64,000 bases of DNA from JAIEPT01 sp038217425 (GTDB lineage Bacteria > Planctomycetota > Planctomycetia > Gemmatales > Gemmataceae): assembly GCA_038217425.1 (NCBI GenBank), contig JBBQPM010000002.1, positions 87,045-151,044 of the forward strand. Direction: 5' to 3'. Of the stretch, positions 54,612 through 62,732 are shown piece after piece; the stretch's first letter is position 1; each line of letters opens with the position of its first letter. The position numbers and the translations under genes were made by a program. A model generated the notes under the pieces. That model worked only from the letters and a program-made list of their open reading frames with translations. It searched no databases and had not been told where the DNA came from.

Positions 54612-56003
54612 ATGCAGCGCATGACCGTAGCCCAGGCCCGTCTCCCCGAGGCGATCGGCAAGGACGTCCGCGTCGACGGCTGGATCCGCACGCGCCGCGA
54701 TTCCAAGGGGGGCTTCAGCTTCGTCGAACTCAACGACGGCTCCTGCTTCGGCAACTTGCAAATCCTTGCCGAGGCCGCCCTCGCCAATTACGAGTCCGAG
54801 GTCAAACACCTCACCACCGGCTGCAGCGTTCGCGTCGAAGGGACCGTGCAGCAATCTCCCGCTAAGGGCCAGGCGACCGAACTCAAGGCCCAGAGCGTCC
54901 ACGTCTACGGCTGGGCCGACGCGGAGACGTACCCCGTGCAGAAAAAAGGGGCGACGATGGAGTTCCTGCGCACCATCGCCCATCTACGGCCCCGCACCAA
55001 CACCTTCGGCGCCGTCACCCGCGTCCGCAACTCCGTGTGCAAGTCGATCCACGACTTCTTCCAGGAACAGGGTTTCTACTACATCCATTCGCCGATCATC
55101 ACCGCCAGCGATTGCGAAGGCGCCGGGGAGTTGTTCAAGGTCACCACGCTCGATCTCGACAAGCTGCCGCGCGCGGATGGTCAGATCGACTTCGCCCAGG
55201 ACTTCTTCGCCAAGAAGGCGTACCTCACCGTCTCCGGCCAACTGCAAGCGGAAATTTTCGCGTGCGCCCTCGGCAAGGTCTACACCTTCGGCCCCACGTT
55301 CCGCGCCGAGAACTCCAACACCTCGCGTCACCTCGCCGAGTTCTGGATGATCGAGCCGGAAATGGCGTTCTACGACCTCGCCGACAACATGACGCTGGCC
55401 GAGGCGTTCATCAAACGCATCATCCGCGACACCCTCGAGCGCTGCGGCGACGACATGAAGTTTTTCGTCGAACGCATCGACAAGGAAGCGATCCAACGTC
55501 TCGAAGCGATCCTCAAGACCGATTTCTTGCGCGTGAGCTACACCGAGGCGGTGGACATCCTCGAGAAGTCGGGCCAGGCGTTCGAGTACCCGGTGAAGTG
55601 GGGCATCGATCTGCAATCCGAGCACGAACGCTTTCTGACGGAGAAGCACTTTAAGAACACCGTCATCTTGCACGACTATCCGCGGACGCTGAAGCCCTTC
55701 TACATGCGCGTCAACGACGACGGCAAGACGGTGCGGGCCATGGACGTCCTGGTTCCCGGCGTCGGCGAAGTGATCGGCGGCAGTCAGCGCGAGGAACGCC
55801 TGGACATTCTCATCGAACGCATGAAGGAGCAGAAGCTCGACCCGGAAGCGTACAGCTGGTATCTCGACCTGCGCCGCTTCGGCACGGTGCCGCACTCGGG
55901 TTTCGGCCTGGGGTTGGAGCGGACGTTGTTGTTCCTCACCGGCATGGGTAACATCCGCGACGTGATTCCGTTCGCCCGTACGCCAGGGAGCGCGGAGTTT
56001 TAG
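54612..56003 (+). CDS. asnS: Asparaginyl-tRNA synthetase
   Basis: The protein has 463 residues. An OB-fold anticodon-binding domain (about 15-100, with R-V-D-G-W-I-R-T-R-R-D-S-K-G-G-F-S-F) precedes the class II core: motif 2 T-F-R-A-E-N-S-N-T-S-R-H-L-A-E-F-W-M-I-E-P-E (about 230) and motif 3 G-F-G-L-G-L-E-R (about 435). The D-Y-P region and E-N-S-N-T-S-R-H favour asparaginyl- over aspartyl-tRNA synthetase. AGGAG lies six bases before the ATG at 54612; the ATG at 54606 overlaps the site. Confidence 0.95.
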   Translation: MQRMTVAQARLPEAIGKDVRVDGWIRTRRDSKGGFSFVELNDGSCFGNLQILAEAALANYESEVKHLTTGCSVRVEGTVQQSPAKGQATELKAQSVHVYGWADAETYPVQKKGATMEFLRTIAHLRPRTNTFGAVTRVRNSVCKSIHDFFQEQGFYYIHSPIITASDCEGAGELFKVTTLDLDKLPRADGQIDFAQDFFAKKAYLTVSGQLQAEIFACALGKVYTFGPTFRAENSNTSRHLAEFWMIEPEMAFYDLADNMTLAEAFIKRIIRDTLERCGDDMKFFVERIDKEAIQRLEAILKTDFLRVSYTEAVDILEKSGQAFEYPVKWGIDLQSEHERFLTEKHFKNTVILHDYPRTLKPFYMRVNDDGKTVRAMDVLVPGVGEVIGGSQREERLDILIERMKEQKLDPEAYSWYLDLRRFGTVPHSGFGLGLERTLLFLTGMGNIRDVIPFARTPGSAEF

Positions 56004-56048
56004 CGCGTTGTTGCGTCTCGATTTCGTTTTCCACCCATGCCAACACCC

Positions 56049-56203
56049 GGTAGGCCAGACAAAGTGTCTGGCCTACCGGAGGTTAAGCAACCGCGGGGGC
56101 CAGACAGAGTGTCTGGCCTACCGGAGGTTAGGTTTCTTCGAACTCGAACTCTCGCTCACTCAAAATGAACGGTAGGCCAGACACTCTGTCTGGCCCCCGC
56201 AGG
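56049..56203. repeat. GGCCAGACA palindromes (family D), three copies
   Basis: Copies at 56049-56077, 56091-56122 and 56171-56203, each a GGTAGGCCAGACA / TGTCTGGCCTACC hairpin with a 3-nt loop. Copy 3 is an almost exact inverted copy of copy 2 including the CCCCCGC flank. The array fills most of the space between asnS and the NUDIX gene. Confidence 0.92.
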
Positions 56204-56263
56204 TGCGGGCGTGGGTGATGATTCATCCCCCTGTCGTGAACGTTCCAACTTCACGCCATGATT

Positions 56264-56701
56264 CTAACTCTGCGCGAGCCAGGCCTTCGCCAATTTCAGC
56301 ACCTTTTGATGATCGAACGCGAGCGGCGGCAGACGGCGCAGCGAGAACCAAGCGACCTCCGCGGCATCGTCCGCCGCCAGCGCCTGCACGTCGCCGACGA
56401 TGCCCGCGAACAGCACCGTGATCGTCCGACCGCGCGGGTCGCGCCCCGGGTCGCCGAAGGTATGCAGCTGCTCGAGTTTGCCGACCGCCAACCCTGTCTC
56501 TTCGAGCAATTCACGGCGGGCCGACTCTTCCAGCGTCTCGTCCATCTCGATGAACCCCCCCGGCAGCGCCCACAATCCCGCGAACGGGTCGTGCTTTCGG
56601 CGGATGAGCAGCACCCGCGTCGGCGTTTCTTTCGTGAACAGCGCGACGTCCGCCGTCACGTTGGCACGGGGGTAGTCGTAGACGTATTTTTTCTTGGCCA
56701 T
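56264..56701 (-). CDS. NUDIX hydrolase
   Basis: The protein has 145 residues. The Nudix box spans residues 48-71: G-G-F-I-E-M-D-E-T-L-E-E then R-R-E-L-L-E-E-T-G-L, with all metal-binding glutamates present. The R-R-K-H-D-P-F-A-G-L-W-A-L-P-G-G preceding it is typical of ADP-ribose/8-oxo-dGTP-type members acting on nucleoside diphosphate derivatives. The exact substrate is unknown. Confidence 0.92.
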   Translation of the reverse strand: MAKKKYVYDYPRANVTADVALFTKETPTRVLLIRRKHDPFAGLWALPGGFIEMDETLEESARRELLEETGLAVGKLEQLHTFGDPGRDPRGRTITVLFAGIVGDVQALAADDAAEVAWFSLRRLPPLAFDHQKVLKLAKAWLAQS

Positions 56702-56901
56702 CGCACGATCCTCCGGCAGATCGGGTTATCCTAATCGAGCAAGGTCGAGCGACATACCTGTGCGCATGTTCCGCGCGGAACATTAAACTGGGTAATTTGC
56801 GTCTCCCGCGAGATTCTGGCGACGCAATAATTTCCATTCCGCGCATTCGTGAGCTACGGTTGGACCACAGCGCGGTCCATCGCCCTACCCCCGGGTAACC
56901 C

Positions 56902-57693
56902 ATGAACCCCTCCCGTCCCCTTCGCGGCGTCTTCCTGATCTTTGCCTGGTTTGCCCTTTCCGTCACGCTCTTGCTCGGCACCACCCTCCTTGCTGCCTGG
57001 GGCATGACTTACGTCCGGGGCGGCGGCGTCACGGACCGCGAAAATCTTTACGTCGGGCTCGTTGCCGGGCTCATCGCCTGGCTTTTCGTCGCCGTGTTTC
57101 ACCTCGGCAAGGATAGTACCGTATTCACCTTCACCCACCGCGAAACCTTCCTTCGCTCGCTCCGCGCCGCCCTGGAATCGATGGGCTATGTCATCCTCAG
57201 CCAATCGCGCACCACCATCACGACTCGCCCCGGTTTTCAATCGCTCCTGTTCGGCGAGGGCATTCAAATCGAACTCGATGAAAACCAGGCCAGCTGCACC
57301 GGCCCGAAAATCTGCCTCGAACGATTGCGCAACCATTTCCGCACCGCCGTGCACATCGATAAAGTCCAGCAGTCGATCCGCGAGTCCAACAATCGACTCC
57401 CTGAACGCTTCCTCAAACGCGTTGAACTCGAGATTCGGCTCAAGCACGTCGAGCAGCTGGAGACGCTGCAAAAGCACGTCGCCGAGCTGCTGGCGCCGGA
57501 CAGCGACCTCGTAATCAAGGTGCATTTGTTAGCCACCAGCGAAGCCGGCATCCGCGAGGCGCTCGTCGAGGACGAGATTCGGCCCTGGCTGGAGTCGAAC
57601 GTGCTGGGTTTCGAATTGCACAAGGGTCACATCCAACGCGTGGACGGCCTGGGCAAATCGGAACGTCGTTCCCTGATGGAAGTGACGATTTAG
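56902..57693 (+). CDS. Inner-membrane protein with cytoplasmic coiled domain, unknown function
   Basis: The protein has 263 residues. Two membrane helices (about 8-32 and 48-66) are followed by a soluble C-terminal part (about 75-263) with mixed alpha/beta segments and a Leu-rich helical stretch (E-L-E-I-R-L-K-H-V-E-Q-L-E-T-L-Q-K-H-V). No motif was recognised. It is convergent with glgC and separated from it by 50 bp. The 200 bp upstream hold nothing recognisable. Confidence 0.65.
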   Translation: MNPSRPLRGVFLIFAWFALSVTLLLGTTLLAAWGMTYVRGGGVTDRENLYVGLVAGLIAWLFVAVFHLGKDSTVFTFTHRETFLRSLRAALESMGYVILSQSRTTITTRPGFQSLLFGEGIQIELDENQASCTGPKICLERLRNHFRTAVHIDKVQQSIRESNNRLPERFLKRVELEIRLKHVEQLETLQKHVAELLAPDSDLVIKVHLLATSEAGIREALVEDEIRPWLESNVLGFELHKGHIQRVDGLGKSERRSLMEVTI

Positions 57694-57743
57694 AGCGGCT
57701 CGCCGTAACGGATGTGCAGGACGAACCGATCGCTTTCGCAACG

Positions 57744-58970
57744 CTACCCGCCGACAGCCTGCCAGCCGCGCGGGACGACGACCACGCCCTCTTCCGAAAC
57801 CTTGAACCGCTTCTCGTCCTCCGCGCGGTCGTGGCCGATGGACCCGCCGGGCGGGACGATCACGTGCTTGTCCAGGATGCAGCGGCGAATCTTCGCTCCG
57901 GCGCCAATCTGACAGCCGTCGAACAGAATCGAATCCTCGACCAGCGCCCCCTCTTCGACCCGCACCCGCGAACTCAAGATCGAATGCCGAACATTCCCCC
58001 CCGCGATCAGCGTGCCGGAACCCAGCATCGAGTTGACCAGCGACCCTTCTTGCCCCGAGGGGCCGGAGACGATCCGCGCGGGAGGATTCTGGTTGTGATA
58101 TGTGCGGATCGGCCAATCGTTCTGGTAGAGATTGAGCGGCGGCATCGGCTTCAGCAAATCCATGTTCGCTGTGTAGTAGGAATCGATGGTGCCGACGTCG
58201 CGCCAGTAATAGTCCGGCGTCACCCGCCCGCGCTTGCCGCCGAACTCGTACGCGAAGACTTGGTGACTGTGAATCAGACGCGGGATGATGTCCTTGCCGA
58301 AATCGTGATTCGATTGGCTCCGATCGTGGTCGCCCTCGAGTTCCTGGCACAGCACTTTCATCGAAAAGACGTAGATCCCCATCGAGACCAGCGAAGAATT
58401 GGGATCGTCCGGAGTGGGCCTGGGGTCCGCGGGCTTTTCGTCGAAGCGGGAGATTCGCTGCTGGGCGTCGATCGCCATCACGCCGAATCCGGTCGCCTCC
58501 TTGCGCGGCACCTTCATGCAGGCGACGGTGAGGTCGGCCTTGGTCTCCTGATGGGCGGCGATCATTGCGGCGTAGTCCATGCGGTAGATGTGATCGCCCG
58601 AGAGGATCAGTACTTTGTCGGCCTGGCTGCGCTGAAGCAGGAACAGATTCTGGTAGATGGCGTCGGCAGTTCCTTGATACCACGATTCGCCGGTGCGCAT
58701 CTGCGGCGGCACGGCCGTGATGAACTCGCCGCACTCGGGGTTGTAGATCGACCAGCCGTCGCGTAGGTGTTTTTGCATCGAGTGAGACTTGTACTGGGTA
58801 AGTACGAGGATGCGGCGCAGGCCCGAGTGCAGGCAGTTGGTCAGCGTGAAATCGATGATCCGATATTTGCCGCCGAAGGGGACGGCGGGTTTGGCGCGGT
58901 CGGCAGTGAGGGGATGCAGGCGCGAGCCGACGCCCCCGGCGAGGAGAACGGTGAGGGTATTGGCAGACAT
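57744..58970 (-). CDS. glgC: Glucose-1-phosphate adenylyltransferase
   Basis: This 408-residue protein is full length. The nucleotide-binding L-A-G-G-V-G-S-R-L-H-P-L-T and A-K-P-A-V-P-F-G-G-K-Y-R-I-I-D-F lie at residues 10-42. W-Y-Q-G-T-A-D-A-I-Y-Q-N (about 97), the catalytic D in S-G-D-H-I-Y-R-M-D-Y (about 125) and F-G-V-M (about 162) follow. The beta-helix domain is C-terminal. It makes ADP-glucose for glycogen synthesis. No other glycogen gene is adjacent. Confidence 0.95.
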   Translation of the reverse strand: MSANTLTVLLAGGVGSRLHPLTADRAKPAVPFGGKYRIIDFTLTNCLHSGLRRILVLTQYKSHSMQKHLRDGWSIYNPECGEFITAVPPQMRTGESWYQGTADAIYQNLFLLQRSQADKVLILSGDHIYRMDYAAMIAAHQETKADLTVACMKVPRKEATGFGVMAIDAQQRISRFDEKPADPRPTPDDPNSSLVSMGIYVFSMKVLCQELEGDHDRSQSNHDFGKDIIPRLIHSHQVFAYEFGGKRGRVTPDYYWRDVGTIDSYYTANMDLLKPMPPLNLYQNDWPIRTYHNQNPPARIVSGPSGQEGSLVNSMLGSGTLIAGGNVRHSILSSRVRVEEGALVEDSILFDGCQIGAGAKIRRCILDKHVIVPPGGSIGHDRAEDEKRFKVSEEGVVVVPRGWQAVGG

Positions 58971-59066
58971 GTCGGCGCCTTCCTACGAGTTGAGATGAGT
59001 CAAGAGTTCATCATCACACACGCCGATTTCGAAATCAAAGCGTTTTTTCGCCGATACAATGACCGC

Positions 59067-59480
59067 ATGCCGACCGAACCCTGGTATCGCGATGGGCTCT
59101 CGTTTCGCTGCACTCAGTGCGGCGATTGCTGCACCGGTGCGCCGGGGTTCGTCTGGGTGGAGCCCGACGAAGTCGCGGACATCGCCCAGTTTCGCGGCGA
59201 GACGCCCGAACACGTCGAGGCCGTTTACACGCGCAAGGCGCTGGGCCGGCGGTCGCTGCGCGAGCGAGCGGGGGGCGATTGCGTCTTCTTCGAGCACGGC
59301 GTCGGCTGCACGGTCTACGCCGCACGTCCCCGGCAGTGCCGAACTTGGCCGTTCTGGGAAAGCAACCTCGAGACGCCTGCCGACTGGAAGCGGACCTGCG
59401 AAGTCTGTCCGGGCTCGGGGCAGGGCCAACTGTTCTCCGTCGAGGAGATCACGCAGCGAATGAAAGCCGTGCGGGTATGA
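59067..59480 (+). CDS. YkgJ-type cysteine-cluster protein 1
   Basis: The protein has 137 residues. The family signature is F-R-C-T-Q-C-G-D-C-C-T-G near residue 15 and the later C-V-F-F, C-T-V-Y, R-P-x-Q-C-R-T-W-P-F (about 75-95). The eight or so cysteines could bind a zinc or iron-sulfur centre; the function is unknown. No clear ribosome-binding site marks the start. The ATG at 59067 is favoured because family members begin shortly before the first cysteine; a longer form from 58995 is possible. It overlaps the next gene by ATGA. Confidence 0.8.
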   Translation: MPTEPWYRDGLSFRCTQCGDCCTGAPGFVWVEPDEVADIAQFRGETPEHVEAVYTRKALGRRSLRERAGGDCVFFEHGVGCTVYAARPRQCRTWPFWESNLETPADWKRTCEVCPGSGQGQLFSVEEITQRMKAVRV

Positions 59481-59896
59481 ATGCAAATGTGAAACGACGG
59501 GTGCTAGAGATGTATGCGGAGGTCGATCGCGAGGTCGCCGCCGCGGGTCCGATTTGCGTCGCGTCGGGCCGATGCTGCCGATTCAAGGAATGGGGCCACG
59601 TTCTGTATCTGAGCAACCTCGAAGCCGACGTGCTACTCGAGTCGGCCCCGGCTTATGACACTCCGGTGTCACCGGAGTTCTGTCCGTTTCAGAAAGAGCT
59701 TTTGTGTACCGCCCGCGAACCCAGGCCGCTCGCGTGCCGGGTCTATTACTGCGATCCGGCCTATCAGGAACGGAGCCAGGAGATCACGGAAAAGCACCTG
59801 GCCCAACTCAAAGATCTGGCGGACGAACTGCAGGTCGATTGGCGTTACGCGCCGCTGCATGTTTTCCTGAACGAGCGAAAGACAAACCTCGTTTAG
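59477..59896 (+). CDS. YkgJ-type cysteine-cluster protein 2
   Basis: The protein has 139 residues. C-V-A-S-G-R-C-C-R-F (about 27-36), C-P-F-Q (about 68), L-C-T-A-R-E-x-R-P-L-A-C-R-V-Y-Y-C (about 75-92) follow the same cysteine plan as its upstream neighbour, so the two are paralogues or partners, coupled by a four-base overlap. Its stop codon TAG is part of the GTTTAGCGCTCGC palindrome (59890-59927). Confidence 0.82.
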   Translation: MNANVKRRVLEMYAEVDREVAAAGPICVASGRCCRFKEWGHVLYLSNLEADVLLESAPAYDTPVSPEFCPFQKELLCTAREPRPLACRVYYCDPAYQERSQEITEKHLAQLKDLADELQVDWRYAPLHVFLNERKTNLV

Positions 59897-59927
59897 CGCT
59901 CGCAAGAACCCTCGCGAGCGCTAAACG
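59890..59927. repeat. GTTTAGCGCT palindrome (family G), copy 2
   Basis: CGTTTAGCGCTCGC (59890-59903) pairs perfectly over 14 bp with 59914-59927, around 10 nt. It contains the stop codon of the preceding gene (59894-59896). Same core as 44627-44670. Confidence 0.88.
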
Positions 59928-59993
59928 AATTCCGCTCGTTAGTTGGCCAGCGCCAGTTTTTATCGCGGGCAATGACGACGGGAGCAATTCCCT

Positions 59994-60179
59994 TCGGCCT
60001 GTAAGGCCGTCTCCTATAGCCCAGGCCGTGAGGCCTGGGTACGTCGATGTCTGGAGTCGGCCCTGTAAGGGCCGCTCGACAGACACGTGCGGTCGAGCGG
60101 CCCCTTCAGGGCTGATCCAAGCATTACATGTTACCCAGGCCTCATGGCCTGGGCTATAAGAGTCGGCCCTTCAGGCCAA
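59994..60179. repeat. Nested palindrome cluster (family F)
   Basis: An outer imperfect inverted repeat of about 48 bp (59994-60041 and 60132-60179) contains CCCAGGCC-loop-GGCCTGGG and GGCCTGTAAGGCC-type hairpins in each arm. Inside it lies a second inverted pair (60057-60080 and 60092-60115). The 492-bp space 59897-60388 holds this, the family G and family H elements, and no gene. Confidence 0.88.
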
Positions 60180-60291
60180 ATACAGGACGCCCCATTTAGA
60201 GCCACGAACGTCTACGCAGTCAAAAATCAGCCTCGCCGATCGTGAAAAGTGGCGCTGTCCGATTAGTATCCGCTCGTTAATTTCCGCTCGG

Positions 60292-60345
60292 GAGCCCGCA
60301 GCGCAAGCAAGGCCGAAATTCGATCCTTGCTTGCGCTGCGGGCTC
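60292..60345. repeat. Perfect 21-bp palindrome (family H)
   Basis: Arms 60292-60312 and 60325-60345 (GAGCCCGCAGCGCAAGCAAG...) match perfectly with a 12-nt loop. It follows the stop of the secreted-protein gene by about 44 bp on the minus strand, so it may terminate that transcript; no T-tract is seen. Confidence 0.88.
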
Positions 60346-60388
60346 TGTCAGCTTGCTGTCAATCGAGCGATTATTTGCGCGCCGCGCG

Positions 60389-62209
60389 TTAGTTTCGCCG
60401 AATCTCGGTCGGCTGGAAGATGTTGTTGGTCGGTTGCGACCGCATTCCCGCCGGGACGGGCGGGGCGGGCAGCGGCGTGATGAGGACCGTCGGCGAAACC
60501 GACTGGCTCGACAGCGGGGCGGTCGACATGGGCGGCGCCATCGGGATCGACATCACCTCTAATTTGTTGGGCGCCTGCGTCAACGGCGTGATCGGCAGCG
60601 GGTTGAGCGGCTGCGCCATCGGCGGCATCGTGCTCACGCCGCGCGGGATCGCCACCGGACGCGAACCGTCGTCGAGCGGCCAGGGCTTCGTGATTTCCGA
60701 AAGGGCGGCGTTGCCGGCCTGATCGCGGGCCACGACGCGGATGTAGACTTCCTTGCCGATGTCCATCGGCGCGTTCCAGCGGTATTGGCCGTCGTTTTTG
60801 AGGCCCTTGACAATCGAGGTCCACGGGCCTTCGCGGGCCGGGGCATGTAGGATTTCGATCGGGTCGTCGGCAAGGTTCTTGTCGTCGGCGCTCCAGGAGA
60901 CGTGGACGGCGAAGTTGTCGTCGCGGGTACCCGTCTTGAGATCGGTGAGCTTGACGCGCGGCGACGTCTTGTCGACTTCGACCCACCAGTCGGGTTGATC
61001 GCCGGCCTTGGGGGGCTCGGCGCCAAAGCCGCGCTGATTGGCGACGACGATCTTGATGCCGAAGAGACCTTCCTCGGGGAGCCGAATTTCCGCGGGGCTT
61101 TGCTTTTTGGGATCGGTCGCGAGAAAGTGCCAGGACTTGCCGCGATCGCGGGTGTGCCAAAAGTCGACCTTGCCGACGCCGCCAGCGCCTTGCGCGTCGA
61201 GGGCGTAATCGAGGTAGAGCCGGGTGTCATTGACGAGCTGGCGCTGCACCTGAATTTCCGGCTGCGACGTCACGGGGACTTCGGTCCGTTTCACGCTCTT
61301 GGTTTCATGCGTGCCGGCGGGTACAGTCGCCGACGTTCGCTGAATCTCCGGCGCCTTGGCCGCGTCTTGCTGACGCAGCGCCTTGAGAAACTCACGAGCC
61401 TGTTCGGGCGGAAGGAGTTTGCCGTCGACCATGACGGTTTCTTCCAGAACCTTGGTCTCGGGGAGCACCGTAGGCAGCGCCGGGGCGACGTTGGCGGTCG
61501 TCGGCGTCGGTAGCTTCGGGACGGGGGCGCTGAGATTCACCTCGTGAATCTTAAGGTTCTTGGCCTGATCCTGGGCGGACACTTTGACCATGCCGGTGAA
61601 CGCCGCCTGGGACGGAATGCAGAACGTGTCTTTGCGCTGCGGCGTGGGATCGAGCGGTTGCCAGGATTTGTTCAGCGTTTGATAGTGAAACTGCAGACTG
61701 CTGGGGTCGAGGTACGGATCGCGGGCGTCGACCTGAACGAAGATCCCTTCGGGCTGAGTTTGCAGGAGTCTGACGTCGAGGCTCGGCGGCTGGGTGTCGA
61801 CGACGATGACGAGCCCGGGAGGAACCTGATCGAGGTTGCCGGGCGTGGCCTTGTTGTTCTTGTCGACGGAGACGGTGCTGAACCAGTATTCGCCGTCGCC
61901 CGCGGCGTTGTAGAGGAAGTGCGACTGATCGGGCGTGACGCGTTCCTTGTGGATCCACGGCGCCTTGGCTCCGCCTTCCCTGGCGAACAGGTGAATGCTT
62001 TCGAGGTTGGGCCGATCTTGCGGATCGACGAGGATAGGGATTTTGATGTTGGCGCTGCGCATCATGATGACGCGTGGATTGTTCGGCGCCGGCGGCGCTT
62101 GGCCAAGAGCGGGCAAAGAAGCCCAACTCAGGATGCCCGCGCTGGCGAGTCCGCAGAGCCAGGTTCGCATCCGCAGCCAACCGAATCGAGTCTGAGCGTT
62201 GATCCGCAT
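60389..62209 (-). CDS. Large secreted protein with beta-sandwich repeats, unknown function
   Basis: The protein has 606 residues. A Sec signal peptide (about 1-37, cleavage A-L-G-Q) is followed by three or more Ig/FnIII-like units, recognisable by D-x-x-P-P-S-L-D-V, W-H-T-R-D-R-G-K-S-W and V-S-W-S-A-D-D-K with I-R-V-V-A-R-D-Q-A-G-N-A. A central segment (about 240-330) resembles a linker. The C-terminal 90 residues are Pro/Met/Ser-rich and disordered. It is probably an envelope or matrix protein. GGGGAGGGG precedes the ATG at 62209. Confidence 0.75.
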   Translation of the reverse strand: MRINAQTRFGWLRMRTWLCGLASAGILSWASLPALGQAPPAPNNPRVIMMRSANIKIPILVDPQDRPNLESIHLFAREGGAKAPWIHKERVTPDQSHFLYNAAGDGEYWFSTVSVDKNNKATPGNLDQVPPGLVIVVDTQPPSLDVRLLQTQPEGIFVQVDARDPYLDPSSLQFHYQTLNKSWQPLDPTPQRKDTFCIPSQAAFTGMVKVSAQDQAKNLKIHEVNLSAPVPKLPTPTTANVAPALPTVLPETKVLEETVMVDGKLLPPEQAREFLKALRQQDAAKAPEIQRTSATVPAGTHETKSVKRTEVPVTSQPEIQVQRQLVNDTRLYLDYALDAQGAGGVGKVDFWHTRDRGKSWHFLATDPKKQSPAEIRLPEEGLFGIKIVVANQRGFGAEPPKAGDQPDWWVEVDKTSPRVKLTDLKTGTRDDNFAVHVSWSADDKNLADDPIEILHAPAREGPWTSIVKGLKNDGQYRWNAPMDIGKEVYIRVVARDQAGNAALSEITKPWPLDDGSRPVAIPRGVSTMPPMAQPLNPLPITPLTQAPNKLEVMSIPMAPPMSTAPLSSQSVSPTVLITPLPAPPVPAGMRSQPTNNIFQPTEIRRN

Positions 62210-62387
62210 GGTAAACCCCTCCCCCGCTATGAACGATGCGCTCGGCTCCCCCTGAGCCCAAGCGAACTTTTCTCTCTGAGGCGGGGCGTAATAGCGGGGT
62301 CTTGCACATTGGTCAAGAGGACTTTGCGAGAAATTTCCCGTCGCCTGCCTATCATGAAAGAATCCCATTCACCGAGGAGACGCATTC

Positions 62388-62732
62388 ATGGCCATCGACT
62401 GGATGTACCAGCGCAAATCTTGAACGACCTGTCAGCGTGCCAGCGCGTACCTTGCGCAGCACGCGCTCGCCGTGAGCGAGATGACGGACGCCGGCAAAGT
62501 TCGCAAAGGGCAGGACGAGGCGCTCGCCCTCGCCAGGGCGGCTACCAAGATCGTCGCGGCCCGCGGCAAGAAGATCGTGACCTTCGACATGACGAAAGAC
62601 GCCCCGGATGACGAGACGTTGCTCGCTCATCTCCTGGGCCCAACCGGCAATTTGCGGGCGCCGACGCTGCGCCGCGGCAAGACGCTTTACATCGGTTTCA
62701 GCGAGGAAGCTTATAAGGAATTGACGCCGTGA
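62388..62732 (+). CDS. ArsC-family selenoprotein candidate (Sec at codon 12)
   Basis: The reading frame has 114 residues if the in-frame TGA at 62421-62423 is read as selenocysteine. The N-terminus is M-A-I-D-W-M-Y-Q-R-K-S-(TGA)-T-T-C-Q-R-A. The TGA thus falls at the first position of a C-x-x-C-type redox motif in an ArsC/Spx thioredoxin-like fold, and Cys15 is kept. The rest is intact: helix A-L-A-L-A-R-A-A-T-K, then L-R-A-P-T-L-R-R-G-K-T-L-Y-I-G-F with the expected cis-proline-type A-P-T. GAGGAG lies nine bases before the ATG. A hairpin at 62435-62464 has bacterial SECIS geometry. Ordinary gene calling would give only a C-terminal piece from 62472. The role is probably thiol redox or reductase chemistry. 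It ends convergent with, and overlapping by 35 bp, the GT4 gene. Confidence 0.8.
62435..62464 (+). promoter_or_regulatory. Candidate bacterial SECIS hairpin
   Basis: Stem GCGTGC/GCACGC (62435-62440 with 62459-62464), a small asymmetric bulge, then GCGC/GCGC (62443-62446 with 62454-62457), and a 7-nt apical loop GTACCTT. The loop begins 23 nt after the TGA and starts with G-T, as SelB-recognised bacterial SECIS elements do. Confidence 0.65.

Noticed and set aside
44627..60345. Calling the GC-rich palindromes ordinary Rho-independent terminators
   Set aside because: They lack T-tracts, occur in inverted pairs or arrays, and some lie in front of genes or between divergent starts.
62388..62471. 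Reading the TGA at 62421 as a true stop, making the gene a pseudogene
   Set aside because: The rest of the frame shows no other lesion, and the TGA lies at the redox position with a SECIS-like hairpin behind it. Kept as the main alternative hypothesis only.
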